Of a stretch of 64,000 nt of DNA, positions 25,006 through 33,194 are shown one piece after another. Position numbers and translations under genes: made by a program. The notes under the pieces are model-generated. The model saw only the letters and a program-made list of their open reading frames with translations, was not told the DNA's origin and ran no database searches. Where the stretch lies: positions 186,001 through 250,000 of the forward strand of contig CAWBGY010000006.1 in assembly GCA_963788505.1 (NCBI GenBank), given 5' to 3'. Every line of letters starts with the position of its first letter. The first letter of the stretch is position 1. Source of the DNA: JAIQFF01 sp963788505 (GTDB taxonomy: Bacteria; Acidobacteriota; Terriglobia; Terriglobales; Acidobacteriaceae).

Positions 25006-25347
25006 ATGTTAGAGATTCACAGCAAGCAGATAGAGCCTGACATTCTTGTAGTGGAGATAGCGGGGAGAATCACCATGGGCCGGGAGTGCAAGCACCTGGA
25101 ATGGACGACCGACAGCCTCGTACGTGAAGCGCGCAAGAAGGTCGTCTTTGATCTGGGCGGCGTGACCTACATCGATAGCACCGGAATTGGAATCATCATG
25201 ATGTCTGCCGGACAGCTTAAAGAAGCCGGAGGGCAGCTACGCGTGGCCTGCGCGAAAGGACACGTGGAAGAAGTATTAAAGATGACGAATGTAGACAAGG
25301 TCGTCGGCTTGCATCCCAGCATAGAAGCCGCCGCCGCATCCTTTTGA
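25006..25347 (+). CDS. STAS-domain protein, anti-sigma factor antagonist-like
   Basis: The 113-residue single-domain protein shows the SpoIIAA/RsbV pattern: LVVEIAGRITMG, KKVVFDLGGVTYIDSTGIGIIM with S58 as the likely phosphorylation site, and a closing LRVACAKGHVEEVLKMTNVDKV. Such proteins free a sigma factor by binding its anti-sigma factor in the unphosphorylated state. No kinase or sigma gene is adjacent, so the partner is unknown; the ECF pair at 9052-10337 uses a different type of anti-sigma factor. It stands alone. Confidence 0.9.
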   Translation: MLEIHSKQIEPDILVVEIAGRITMGRECKHLEWTTDSLVREARKKVVFDLGGVTYIDSTGIGIIMMSAGQLKEAGGQLRVACAKGHVEEVLKMTNVDKVVGLHPSIEAAAASF

Positions 25348-25434
25348 GAATCCGGGCTGCGTCATCCTTCTCGCGCAATTTGCGAGGATGGCAGACTGCG
25401 CAGGAGAATCCTCAAGTGACGACGACCGTGGAAT

Positions 25435-25472
25435 CCCACCCTTCGAAAAACACGAAGGGTGGGGCACCCGGC
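25435..25472. repeat. Single arm of the GGGTGCCCC repeat family
   Basis: Hairpin cccacccttcg-aaaaaca-cgaagggtggg followed by gcacccggc. It matches one arm of the paired elements at 1847-1994 and 30697-30832, and its ggggcacccggc end matches the junction inside the IS110 fragment at about 16-28. It lies between two genes that converge (STAS and CBS). Confidence 0.7.
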
Positions 25473-25500
25473 CTGACACTCCCTTCGATTTCATAAACCT

Positions 25501-25938
25501 TTAGCCGCCGGGCCCGTCGTTGGTGACGTATTGCTCGAGCGCGTCCAACTCGTGGCTAAGATCGTCGATCCGCTGTTCCAGCAGGTTGCGGATTGAAAGC
25601 ATGCCCAGCAGCTTGCCGGAATTATCCACCACCGGGAGATGGCGAAAATGCCGTTCCAGCATGATGGCCAGGGCTTCACCCGGGCGAGTGTCGGTGGTCG
25701 CCAGCTCGACTGGAGTGGTCATCAGTTCCCGCACCGGCGTGACTTCGGGATCGCGGCCCGTGAGCGACAGCTTGAGCAGCACGTCGCGCTCGGTAAAGAT
25801 GCCCGCAACCCGGCCTTCGTTATCAACGACACCCACGGCCCCGACATGCCGGTCCAGCATCAGGCGGATGGCATCCGCCGCGCTCACTTCGACTCGCACC
25901 GAAGCCACATCTGCATCGCAAAGTTCGAGAACGCTCAT
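25501..25938 (-). CDS. CBS-domain pair protein
   Basis: The 145-residue protein consists almost entirely of two CBS domains: RVEVSAADAIRLMLDRHVGAVGVVDNEGRVAGIFTERDVL, and then RPGEALAIMLERHFRHLPVVDNSGKLLGMLSIRNLL. CBS pairs bind adenosine nucleotides such as ATP, AMP or SAM and regulate other proteins or sense energy state. There is no attached effector domain, so the partner is unknown. It converges with the STAS gene. Confidence 0.92.
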   Translation of the reverse strand: MSVLELCDADVASVRVEVSAADAIRLMLDRHVGAVGVVDNEGRVAGIFTERDVLLKLSLTGRDPEVTPVRELMTTPVELATTDTRPGEALAIMLERHFRHLPVVDNSGKLLGMLSIRNLLEQRIDDLSHELDALEQYVTNDGPGG

Positions 25939-26078
25939 AAGGCACCCCCATCGTACAAACCTGGATGTCGCAGTCGAACCCGGCCCACCGGCCGAGAATT
26001 CCGCATTATGACCTGCGCCATACCGGTGTCAAGGAGATTCATCACACGGTCGTGCCCCTAAATTCATCGGAGCTTTAC

Positions 26079-26208
26079 TTTGCGTCCTTTGCGGCTTTCC
26101 TGGCGGACTTTGCGATAGAGGGCTGGATCTCGGCGGGTTCTCCGAGCACCTTAAACCGCGCACGTTAACCCGCAAAGTTCGCGAAGGAAGACCGCAAAGG
26201 ACGCAAAG
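26079..26208. repeat. Inverted repeat of TTTGCGTCCTTTGCGG type in a 300-bp gap
   Basis: The gap 25939-26240 holds no gene. It contains an imperfect inverted pair: 26079-26114 (tttgcgtcctttgcggc, then ggcggactttgcg) and 26171-26208 (cgcaaagttcgcg, then ccgcaaaggacgcaaa). The word also resembles the GGACACAGAGGACAC-like repeat embedded in der. Confidence 0.65.
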
Positions 26209-26240
26209 AAAACCGTGCACCAGCGGTCACACCGGTGCCG

Positions 26241-27548
26241 TCATTTAGCGTCGTTCCTGAACACGCCGCCATCCTTCATCACGAACGTCACATCTCCCAG
26301 CACCCTGATGTCGTGGAGCGGATCGCCATTGACGGCGACGATGTCGGCGTATGCGCCCGGTGCGACCACCCCGATCTCGCCCGTCATATCGAGCATGTCG
26401 GCGGCGCGCGAGGTTGCACTCTTGATGATTTCCATCGGCGACATGCCAAATTCGGCCATGCGGGGGAATTCCTGCGCCATCGGTTCCGTCCACAGGATGC
26501 CGCCCATGTCGGTGCCGAAAACGATCTTCACGCCCGCCTTCAGGGCCTTCTGAAACGAGACTCCGTGGTCCGCCACGCGCCTGCGGTCGCGCTGGCCGTT
26601 AAGCGTGTCGGCCGGGGCCCAGTCGTGATAGTAGGCGGCCAGCGTGGCGCAGTACCACGTGCCCTGCTTCACCATCTGCGCGATCTGCGCGTCGGTAATT
26701 TCGAGGCCATGTTCGATGGAGTCGCAACCGCCGTCCAGGGCACGCTGCAGACCGATGCCGTTGTATGCGTGACATGCTACTTTCTTGCCCCATCCGTGAG
26801 CTTCGTCCACGATGGCCTTCAGTTCTTCGACGGTGAGAGTTGGCTGCGAGACCAGTTCGCCATGCTTTCCCACCCAGGAGCGATGAGTCATGTAAACCTT
26901 GATCCAGTCGGCGCCGTGGTCAAGCTGTTCGCGCGCCGCCTTCCGCGCCTCGACCGGGCCGTCGATAATCTGCGCTCCCTTGGGCATGACGAGCTCGGGA
27001 GCGTAGCCCTCAAGGTTGTAGCCTCCGGTAGTGGAGATGGCGCGAGTCACCACGAACATCCGCGGTCCGGGAATGTAGCCGCCTTCGATCGCCTCCTTGA
27101 TTCCCACATCGCCATAACCCGCGCCTTCAGTCTCCAAATCGCGGATCGTGGTAAAGCCCTGCTCCAGGGCGCGCCGGGCCGAGACCGTGGCCCGCGCCGC
27201 GCGCAATGCCAGCGGATATCTGAGAATGTTGGCGTCGTAGCCGCCCTGCGCCGGGTCTTCTCCCTGCAGGAAGATATGGGTATGAGAGTCGATCAGGCCG
27301 GGCAATACGGTGGCGTGCGAGAGATCGATGGTGGTAGAACCCGCGGGAATTTTGGCGGCGGCAGCGTCCGAAACGCTTTCAATACGGTTGCCTCGAATCA
27401 CGATCACTTGATCCCGACGGGGCTGGTCGGATTTGCCGTCAATGAGAACGCCTGCACGGATGACGGTCACGGCCGGCGGCGCTGTGGTTTGGGAGAGAAC
27501 GGATGAGACCAGGATAAACGCAACAATCAGGCTGAGCAGATAACGCAT
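26241..27548 (-). CDS. Exported amidohydrolase-family metal-dependent hydrolase
   Basis: The start is ATG 27548, preceded by GAGAGGTGG and opening a signal peptide (MRYLLSLIVAFILVSSVLSQ). The 435-residue mature protein follows the amidohydrolase fold: metal ligands in IDSHTHIFLQ, then CHAYNG and EHGLEI, and FGTDMGG for the final aspartate, with PGAYADIVAVNGDPL near the end. This resembles imidazolonepropionase-like or Xaa-Pro dipeptidase-like exported amidohydrolases that are abundant in Acidobacteria. Peptide or amide hydrolysis in the periplasm is likely; the substrate is unknown. Confidence 0.9.
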   Translation of the reverse strand: MRYLLSLIVAFILVSSVLSQTTAPPAVTVIRAGVLIDGKSDQPRRDQVIVIRGNRIESVSDAAAAKIPAGSTTIDLSHATVLPGLIDSHTHIFLQGEDPAQGGYDANILRYPLALRAARATVSARRALEQGFTTIRDLETEGAGYGDVGIKEAIEGGYIPGPRMFVVTRAISTTGGYNLEGYAPELVMPKGAQIIDGPVEARKAAREQLDHGADWIKVYMTHRSWVGKHGELVSQPTLTVEELKAIVDEAHGWGKKVACHAYNGIGLQRALDGGCDSIEHGLEITDAQIAQMVKQGTWYCATLAAYYHDWAPADTLNGQRDRRRVADHGVSFQKALKAGVKIVFGTDMGGILWTEPMAQEFPRMAEFGMSPMEIIKSATSRAADMLDMTGEIGVVAPGAYADIVAVNGDPLHDIRVLGDVTFVMKDGGVFRNDAK

Positions 27549-27619
27549 GTCCACCTCTCGGGTTCGGGTGGGCATGATACACCATGCCGGTCTGAGACGG
27601 ACACTCCTGACATGGGACA

Positions 27620-28009
27620 TCAGCCGCCGATGACGGCGTCGGCTTCGATCTCTACCAGCATCTCCGGCGATATCAACGCGCTCACCTGCACCATCGTGGT
27701 CGCCGGACGGATCTCACGAAAGAACTCCCCGTGCGCCTTTCCGATTTTTTCCCATTCGGCAATGTTGATAACGAACATTCGCGTGCGCACTACATCCTTC
27801 AGGGTCGCCCCCGCCTTCAGCAAAGCCGACTCGATGTTCTTCAAGGTCTGAATGGTTTGAGCACGAACGTCGTCCACACCGACGATCTTGCCGTCAGCGC
27901 CAGTGGCCGTGGTGCCGGCCACATGCACGTAAGGGCCGACTTTGACTGCACGAGAGTAACCCACGATTGGTTCCCAGGGTGCGCCGCTGGAGATGTTGGT
28001 CCGTTCCAT
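27620..28009 (-). CDS. RidA/YjgF-family protein
   Basis: The 129-residue chain shows the family core: VGPYVHVAGTTATGADGKIVG, QTIQTLKNIESALLKAGATLKDVVRTRMFV and a C-terminal VEIEADAV. RidA proteins hydrolyse reactive enamine/imine intermediates such as 2-aminoacrylate from PLP enzymes. The arginine in VVRTRMF corresponds to the carboxylate-binding arginine of active RidA. It is transcribed in the same direction as the amidohydrolase, 71 bp upstream of it, and they may share a transcript. Confidence 0.93.
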   Translation of the reverse strand: MERTNISSGAPWEPIVGYSRAVKVGPYVHVAGTTATGADGKIVGVDDVRAQTIQTLKNIESALLKAGATLKDVVRTRMFVINIAEWEKIGKAHGEFFREIRPATTMVQVSALISPEMLVEIEADAVIGG

Positions 28010-28260
28010 GTTGCCTCCGTGAATCTATTGTAGCCGGACCGAAGCGAGCCGGAATTAGCAGCCAAGGGCGACGTCTGCCAGCAACTCAAAGGAGAAACCT
28101 TTCGATTGTCGCGGGGTTCTAAGTGGATAGGAAATATCGATTGGCGTGACTTACAAAAGTCACTTGCCTTGGCCGTCAAGCTGAGGTTAAGTAGGACGAA
28201 CGAAGTGTTGCCATGAATCCCGCGTCACACGGGTTTCTTGAGGCGGAGGTGAGATCCAGA

Positions 28261-28812
28261 ATGATTCCGGAATCGCATCCCTTGCAGCAGTTGTTCATCG
28301 AGCTCGTGGGCCGGCACTATGCCGAGGAGATTGGTCTGCGCGATCCCCAGATCGTGAATTACGTCGCCCACCTGCTGGCCGAATTTTGTGATGTCGAGGA
28401 ATTATTCAGGGTTCGCAATGCCGGGGGCCGGCCGCTGACCGATGTCGGCGAGATGCTGGTGGAGTCGAATCCCGTGTTCGGGCCCGCGCCTTCTTTCGAC
28501 CGCGAGCGCCAGGTGCGCAAACACATCGGCGACTACACCCTTTTCTTTACCGGCATGTTTCCCGAAAGCATCAACCACTTTCGCCTGCGCCGCAACCGGA
28601 CGGAAAATTTCGTCGACTGGATCAAGGCCGGCAAGGAAAGCTATTACATCGTCTCCAAGTTCGAGCACTTCGAATACGCGAAGGTGGCGCCGCTTTTCGC
28701 CAACCTGTCGCAGAACTTCGAGCAGTGCGTGTACGGGCTCAATCTGGTGAAGAACGACCTGCAGGAGATGCAGCACCCGCTGGTGCAGCGTACCACTGAG
28801 TTGTTGATGTAG
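28261..28812 (+). CDS. Conserved-looking protein of unknown function
   Basis: Two starts are possible: ATG 28213 and ATG 28261. The latter is preferred because GGAGGTGAG precedes it at the normal distance. The 183-residue product is helical and polar, with RHYAEEIGLRDPQIVNYVAHLLAEF, an FTGMFPESINHFRLRR segment and an IVSKFEHFEYAKVAPLFANLSQNFEQCVYGLNLVKNDL stretch. It lacks a signal peptide and membrane spans. No known fold or motif is recognised. Its stop codon TAG is directly followed by a repeat. Confidence 0.72.
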   Translation: MIPESHPLQQLFIELVGRHYAEEIGLRDPQIVNYVAHLLAEFCDVEELFRVRNAGGRPLTDVGEMLVESNPVFGPAPSFDRERQVRKHIGDYTLFFTGMFPESINHFRLRRNRTENFVDWIKAGKESYYIVSKFEHFEYAKVAPLFANLSQNFEQCVYGLNLVKNDLQEMQHPLVQRTTELLM

Positions 28813-28817
28813 GAGTT

Positions 28818-28867
28818 GGAGGACGGGCGTCCCCGCCGGTCCAGCCGGGCGAGACGCCCGGCCTCCA
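28818..28867. repeat. Hairpin repeat of the GACGGGCG family, degenerate copy
   Basis: Inverted halves tggaggacgggcgtcc (left) and gacgcccggcctcca (right) surround a short spacer between convergent genes. It begins 5 bp after the stop codon TAG of the upstream gene. A near-perfect member is at 56336-56394. Confidence 0.6.
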
Positions 28868-28871
28868 CGAT

Positions 28872-29690
28872 TCAGGCTCCAGCCGCTTGTCCCTTGCTCA
28901 ATTTGCGGTCAGCTTTGGCTGCGTACATCTGATGGTCCGCGCCGTCGAGCAGGTCATCCAGAGTCTTCCCTTCCGTCCATTCGGAGACTCCTATGCTCAG
29001 ACTCAACTCAAACTTTTCCAGGTGTCCCGCCCGGTTCCATTCCGCCAGACCGGTCCTTATCCGATCGACCACATGCCTGGCGTCGGTGCATGACGTGTCC
29101 GCCAGAATGATGAGGAATTCATCGCCGCCGTAACGAAACACGGCGTCTGAGCCGCGCACGGAATGTTTCAGCAGAGCTGCCGAATTCGCCAGGACGACAT
29201 CGCCGGTCAGGTGGCCGAACCGGGTGTTCACATCCTTGAACCCATCCACGTCGATCAGCATGACGGTGAGCGCCTTCTTGGAACGCCGGGCGTGACTCAT
29301 GAAGCGGCCGGCCATATCGTCAAGAGACTGACGGTTGTAAATCTCGGTCAGGGGATCGGTGAAAGATTGCTGCTGCACCAGTTCCTGCTGAATGGTCCGC
29401 GAGATCAACTCTTCCCGCAGGCGGCGGATTTCCATGCGCCGGGACACCAGATAGGTGTTGAGCAGGATTAACAGAGCCACCAGGCCAAGCACCAGCGGTC
29501 GCGACACCGTGATTTCAAAGTGAATGTTGCCTTGTTTGAGAAAGGCCGCGGGGAAAAGAACGGCCAGGAGACCGGCGCCGACCATCAGCCCGGTGAGCGA
29601 CACGATCAGCCACAGTTCTCCATCGCGCTTTTCCAAATGCGAGAGCTGCTGGCTGACCCGCGCGAGAACACTTTGAGTTTGGCTTTGCAT
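28872..29690 (-). CDS. Membrane-bound diguanylate cyclase (GGDEF)
   Basis: The 272-residue protein has two membrane helices (LIVSLTGLMVGAGLLAVLFP and LVLGLVALLILLNTYLV) followed by a coiled linker and a GGDEF domain: DPLTEIYNRQSLDDM, LIDVDGFKDVNTRFGHLTGD and the active-site YGGDEFLI. It should make cyclic di-GMP from two GTP. No sensor domain other than the membrane part is visible. It converges with the gene at 28261 and is preceded by the tRNA region. Confidence 0.92.
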   Translation of the reverse strand: MQSQTQSVLARVSQQLSHLEKRDGELWLIVSLTGLMVGAGLLAVLFPAAFLKQGNIHFEITVSRPLVLGLVALLILLNTYLVSRRMEIRRLREELISRTIQQELVQQQSFTDPLTEIYNRQSLDDMAGRFMSHARRSKKALTVMLIDVDGFKDVNTRFGHLTGDVVLANSAALLKHSVRGSDAVFRYGGDEFLIILADTSCTDARHVVDRIRTGLAEWNRAGHLEKFELSLSIGVSEWTEGKTLDDLLDGADHQMYAAKADRKLSKGQAAGA

Positions 29691-29899
29691 TCCGCAATCA
29701 CTTCGACAATTTCGATCTAGCGCCCCAGTTTAGCCTCTTATAATGTTCTGCGCCCCGGTACGAAAGTAACGAAAAGGGCGGGAATGTGCCGTGTGCGCAA
29801 TGACTTCGGGTCAGGGGCACGGTAGGCAGATTTGGCCAGGGCAGCAGTTGGTGGTTACCGAGGCGCTATGCGAAACTGTTGACTCGTTGACGCTGCAGC

Positions 29900-29975
29900 G
29901 GGCCCTTAGCTCAGCGGTTAGAGCAGTGGACTCATAATCCATTGGTCCCAGGTTCAAATCCTGGAGGGCCCACCA
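29900..29975 (+). tRNA. tRNA-Ile2 with CAU anticodon (lysidine-modified isoleucine tRNA)
   Basis: A complete 76-nt cloverleaf is visible: acceptor stem GGGCCCT/AGGGCCC, D-arm GCTC..GAGC, anticodon arm with loop CTCATAA (anticodon CAT), TPsiC arm CCAGG-TTCAAAT-CCTGG and an encoded CCA end (29973-29975). A CAU anticodon can mean initiator Met, elongator Met or Ile2. The body closely matches the Ile2 tRNA of E. coli (GGCCCCTTAGCTCAG..GACTCATAATC), so Ile2 is preferred; TilS would convert the C to lysidine. No other tRNA is in the window. Confidence 0.93.
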
Positions 29976-30033
29976 ACTTTTTCTTTTGTTCACTTTGCCC
30001 GCTCACGCGGCCCGCGATTCGAGGAGCTTGTCA

Positions 30034-30636
30034 ATGAAACCAGAGTGGAAACACGTTGTCTGTCTGGGGCTTATAAATCTTATGGTGGTGCCTTCATTTT
30101 TGCAGGCCCAAAATAAATCCCAGAACAAAGTAGAGAAAGTACCTGCGCCCATGAAGCTGAAAGTGGGCGACATGGCTCCGGATTTCACACTTTTAACCTT
30201 CGATGGCAAGGAACTGAAGAAAATATCGTTACAGGATTACAGAGGAAAGAAAAACGTCGCCTTGGCCTTTTTCGTCTTTGCCTTCACCGGTGGTTGAACC
30301 CGCGAAATGAAGGCTCTCCAGCAGAACATCACCAAGCTGGAGGGCGCCGACACCCAGGTCCTGGGTGTGAGCATGGACAGTCCCTTCTCAAATTTTGCGT
30401 TCGCGCAACAAAACGGAATCAGCTTTCCCATTCTTGGCGACTGGGGAGGCCCGGTGACCAGCCGCTATGGATTGACTCAGAAGTTTGATATCCAGGGCGT
30501 TCCCATGGAAACCGCGAGGCGCGCCACTTTCCTCATCGACAAATCAGGAAAGATCATCAACGAACAAGTCGATGATGCGGCAGTGGACCCGACGAAAACC
30601 GTGGAGGCGTGTGAGCGGCATAAGCTGAAAAACTGA
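30034..30636 (+). CDS. Exported peroxiredoxin with in-frame TGA at the peroxidatic position (probable selenocysteine)
   Basis: One reading frame runs from ATG 30034 (ribosome-binding site GAGGAG) to the stop at 30636, interrupted only by TGA at 30295-30297. A signal-like N-terminus (VCLGLINLMVVPSFLQAQ) precedes an AhpC/TSA-type thioredoxin fold: VGDMAPDFTLLTFDGKEL, then FFVFAFTGG-[TGA]-TREMKALQ. Peroxiredoxins of this group have the peroxidatic cysteine exactly there (TGGCTKEM), so TGA at residue 88 fits selenocysteine. The downstream part is intact (VLGVSMDSPFSNFAFAQQNGISFPILGD; YGLTQKFDIQGVP). A 10-bp SECIS-like hairpin starts 16 nt after the TGA. The alternative is a Cys-to-stop nonsense mutation. 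selA, selB, selC and selD are not in this window. Confidence 0.82.
30295..30345 (+). promoter_or_regulatory. Candidate bacterial SECIS element
   Basis: In the mRNA just after the TGA (30295-30297), GCTCTCCAGC (30313-30322) pairs with GCTGGAGGGC (30336-30345), leaving a 13-nt loop (30323-30335) that starts with A-G. The loop begins 25 nt after the TGA. The published bacterial SECIS model asks for 16-37 nt to the loop, a loop of 3-14 nt and a G in one of its first two positions; all three hold. One pair is G.U. Not verified by folding. Confidence 0.6.
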
Positions 30637-30696
30637 GGGAGTTCGCCGGCGGGTGACCTACCCTTTGATGGTGCCTGTGTACGCCATCGGTGCTGA

Positions 30697-30832
30697 GGGT
30701 GCCCCGTCCTTGCCTTTTTTGCAAGGGCGGGCAGCGATGCCGCCGTCACAATTTCGTCCGTTCTTCATAACCCTGTCGCGTATGCGTCCCAGCTTCCCGC
30801 CCTTTGCAAAGTGCGCAAAGGACGGGGCACCC
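30697..30832. repeat. Paired inverted repeat of the GGGTGCCCC family
   Basis: The gap 30637-31035 (about 400 bp) has no gene that I can support. Arms at 30697-30731 (gggtgccccgtccttgcc, T-run, gcaagggcggg) and 30796-30832 (cccgccctttgc, gcaaaggacggggcaccc) are inverted copies and each forms its own hairpin. The same construction occurs at 1847-1994. The remaining part (30840-31020) shows nothing recognisable. Confidence 0.7.
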
Positions 30833-31035
30833 ACTATGTTGATTGCGCCAGCGAGGTCAAAAGTCCGGGCCACCGGTCTCGGTACTTCAGTACTCTGGTG
30901 TAAATGCGAAAAAGGGACCAGACTCTTATCAAGGCTTGGGAATTAAGCGTGTCACCCTGTTACTGCCGTTCGCTGCTCCCCTACACCGCTTAAGACCTTC
31001 GCTGTGCAACCTCCAGGAATTTGGGCGTGGAATCC

Positions 31036-31542
31036 ATGATGATGATGAAGGGCAGGCAGACGCTGGAAGGGTTTTCATTGATCGAACTACTGATCGTGGT
31101 GGCCATCATTCTGATCATTTCAGCAATCGCTATTCCCAACCTGTTGCACGCTCGCATCTCGGCGAATGAGGCGTCGGCTGTCGGGTCCGTTCGTGCCATC
31201 AATGTCGGAATGGTCACCTACAACAACGCGTATCCGACCATTGGCTATGCCGCGAATTTGAAAAGCCTTGGTGGAGCCGCTCCCTGCACTCCGAAATCGA
31301 ACCGGGCGTGCCTGATCGACAACGTTCTCGCGACTGGCACCAAGAGTGGCTATACCTTCGCCGCAAGTGGCACCGCCGGCCCTCCGAACCCGGAGTACTA
31401 TGCCAACGCCATTCCGGAGACGCTGAACGTAACTGGTATTCGCAGTTTCTGTTCGATTGAAGATACTGTGGTCCGCGTGCAGCCCACGGGAGCGAAGATC
31501 GCCAATCGGAAGAAGTGCCTGCCTTTGGGTACTCTCGGATAA
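31036..31542 (+). CDS. Type IV pilin-like protein (prepilin N-terminal methylation motif)
   Basis: The product has the prepilin peptidase motif G/FSLIELLIVVAIILIISAIAIP with the conserved glutamate at position +5, which is the cleavage and methylation site of type IV pilins and type II secretion pseudopilins. The globular part (about 110 residues) contains four cysteines (PCTPKSNRACLID and FCSIEDT..KKC), which could form disulfides. Start is uncertain: TTG 31021, ATG 31036 or the following ATGs. No pilus assembly genes are adjacent, although a PilT-like ATPase is encoded at 54363. A pilin or minor pilin is likely. Confidence 0.85.
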   Translation: MMMMKGRQTLEGFSLIELLIVVAIILIISAIAIPNLLHARISANEASAVGSVRAINVGMVTYNNAYPTIGYAANLKSLGGAAPCTPKSNRACLIDNVLATGTKSGYTFAASGTAGPPNPEYYANAIPETLNVTGIRSFCSIEDTVVRVQPTGAKIANRKKCLPLGTLG

Positions 31543-31619
31543 AAACACCCGGAAATGGCGACCGCCTCGGGATCCCTCGGTTGACCGGGCCCACTACTCA
31601 AGTCCCTGGCTTCAACCCC

Positions 31620-33182
31620 CTACTGCACGCTCTCCGGCAAGGCCCAGGCAAAGATCACGCCGCCGGTGCCGGTCACCACATATTGGCGTTTGTCCAGTTC
31701 ATACGTGATCGGAGAAGTGTCCATCCGTTCGCTGGTGCCGGCGTGCCATAGAGTCTTGCCGTTGCTGGTATCGAGAGCGAGAACATTGCCGGCAATGTCG
31801 CCGGTGAAAGTCAGTCCCGAGTCGGTGGTCAACACGCCCGCGAAAGCATCCCTTCCAATCTCGTGGGTCCAGCGAATCTTGCCCGTGCGGTAGTCGATGG
31901 CTTCGATGACTCCTTTGCTCCAGACGCCGTAGTCCGCGCCCGCCCAGCCGTAGGTGCCGTCGGCGGGCTTGGCAAAGTAGATCGACCAGCTGGGGTGAGC
32001 GGAAACGATGAACAGACCGGTCTTGGGATCGAAACTGGGAGACCGGTAGTTGGTCATGCCGCCTTCATCGGGCGCGATCACGCGGCCGTCGGGGGCCGGT
32101 TCTTTGTCCGGGTTGGGAACCGGTCGTCCCTTTCCGTCCACGCCGAGGGACCAGTTCACCGGCCCGAACGGCACGGTAAGAAGATTCTTGCCGTTGGTCC
32201 GGTCGAGTATGAAGAAGTAACCGTTGCGCGAGGTCTGCATCAGCATCTTCCGCGGTTGTCCTCCGAAATCGGCATCGACCAGCACCGGAGTTTCGACCGC
32301 ATCCCAGTCGTGGGTGTCATGCGGAGAGACCTGAAAAGCCCAGGCCAGTTTCCCGGTGTCGGCATTGAGGGCCACGATGCTGCAGGTGTAAAGGTTGTCG
32401 CCCGGACGCGTCTTGCCGGTCAGCACCGGCGTCGGATTTCCCGTCCCCCAATACACCAGGTTCAGGTCCGGGTCGTAGGTGCCCGTCATCCACGTCATGC
32501 CTCCCGAAGCTGTATTGGGAGTGCCAGCCGGAGGCGTGGCGTCCCACTGCCACTGCGTTTTGCCGGTCTCGGGATCGACTGAACGCAGAAATCCTGCCAG
32601 GTTATCCATGTCACCGCCGACGCCAACCAGCACGTGATCGCGCACCACCAAGGGGGACATGGTGGACCAATACCCCTTGTCGTTGTCCGCGATCTGGACG
32701 TTCCAGCGGACTTTGCCGTTCTTGGCGTCCAGGGAAATGAGGTGGGCGTCCGGAGTGGTGAAATACAACCAGTCCCTGTACATGGCGACGCCGCGATGTC
32801 CGATGTGTTCGCCCTTGTTCGGGGGATAAGTGTAATGCCAGATCTGATGTCCGGAGCGCGCATCCACTGCCCAGACGTTGTCCGGCACGGTGAAGTACAG
32901 AATGCCGTTGACCAGAAGGGGCGATGACTTGAGGGCAGCCGGCTGCCCGGTCTGGAACGCCCAAGCCAGCGTCAGCGACCGAACGTTTTGCGGAGTGATC
33001 TGGGTCAGAGGACTATGGCGCCTGCCGGAATAATCCCCGTGATAGCTTGGCCAACTGTCGGCGGGGGGATTTGCAATCGTCGCCGGATCGAGACCCTGCG
33101 CCAACAGTGGGCCAGACGACAGGAGAGTCAGCATGAGCACGAAAAGATGAAGGGCGTTATGGGAATATTTTGTGGTTCGCAA
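31620..33182 (-). CDS. PQQ-dependent (quinoprotein) dehydrogenase, exported
   Basis: A signal peptide (LFVLMLTLLSSGPLLAQ) is followed by an eight-bladed beta-propeller of the quinoprotein alcohol dehydrogenase family. Propeller repeats with the family's 'W-motif' are visible: WAVDARSGHQIWHY, SLDAKNGKVRWNV, SVDPETGKTQWQW, ALNADTGKLAWAFQ, AIDYRTGKIRWTHE and ALDTSNGKTLWHAG. The catalytic aspartate region and the vicinal cysteine pair of methanol dehydrogenases are not obvious, so a sugar or alcohol substrate is open. It lies 12 bp downstream of the diheme cytochrome c gene and forms one operon with it; the cytochrome is the likely electron acceptor. 520 residues is slightly short for the family. 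Confidence 0.9.
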   Translation of the reverse strand: MRTTKYSHNALHLFVLMLTLLSSGPLLAQGLDPATIANPPADSWPSYHGDYSGRRHSPLTQITPQNVRSLTLAWAFQTGQPAALKSSPLLVNGILYFTVPDNVWAVDARSGHQIWHYTYPPNKGEHIGHRGVAMYRDWLYFTTPDAHLISLDAKNGKVRWNVQIADNDKGYWSTMSPLVVRDHVLVGVGGDMDNLAGFLRSVDPETGKTQWQWDATPPAGTPNTASGGMTWMTGTYDPDLNLVYWGTGNPTPVLTGKTRPGDNLYTCSIVALNADTGKLAWAFQVSPHDTHDWDAVETPVLVDADFGGQPRKMLMQTSRNGYFFILDRTNGKNLLTVPFGPVNWSLGVDGKGRPVPNPDKEPAPDGRVIAPDEGGMTNYRSPSFDPKTGLFIVSAHPSWSIYFAKPADGTYGWAGADYGVWSKGVIEAIDYRTGKIRWTHEIGRDAFAGVLTTDSGLTFTGDIAGNVLALDTSNGKTLWHAGTSERMDTSPITYELDKRQYVVTGTGGVIFAWALPESVQ

Positions 33183-33194
33183 TCCGGTTCGCTC

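Noticed and set aside
29811..29993. Minus-strand frame with a protein-like reading across the tRNA
   Set aside because: It is the complement of the tRNA-Ile2 gene; the GLP-like words are known artefacts of tRNA complement reading.
30295..30297. Peroxiredoxin as two separate genes
   Set aside because: Both parts are in the same frame, separated only by the TGA, and the downstream ATG at 30307 would cut away the active site and has no ribosome-binding site.
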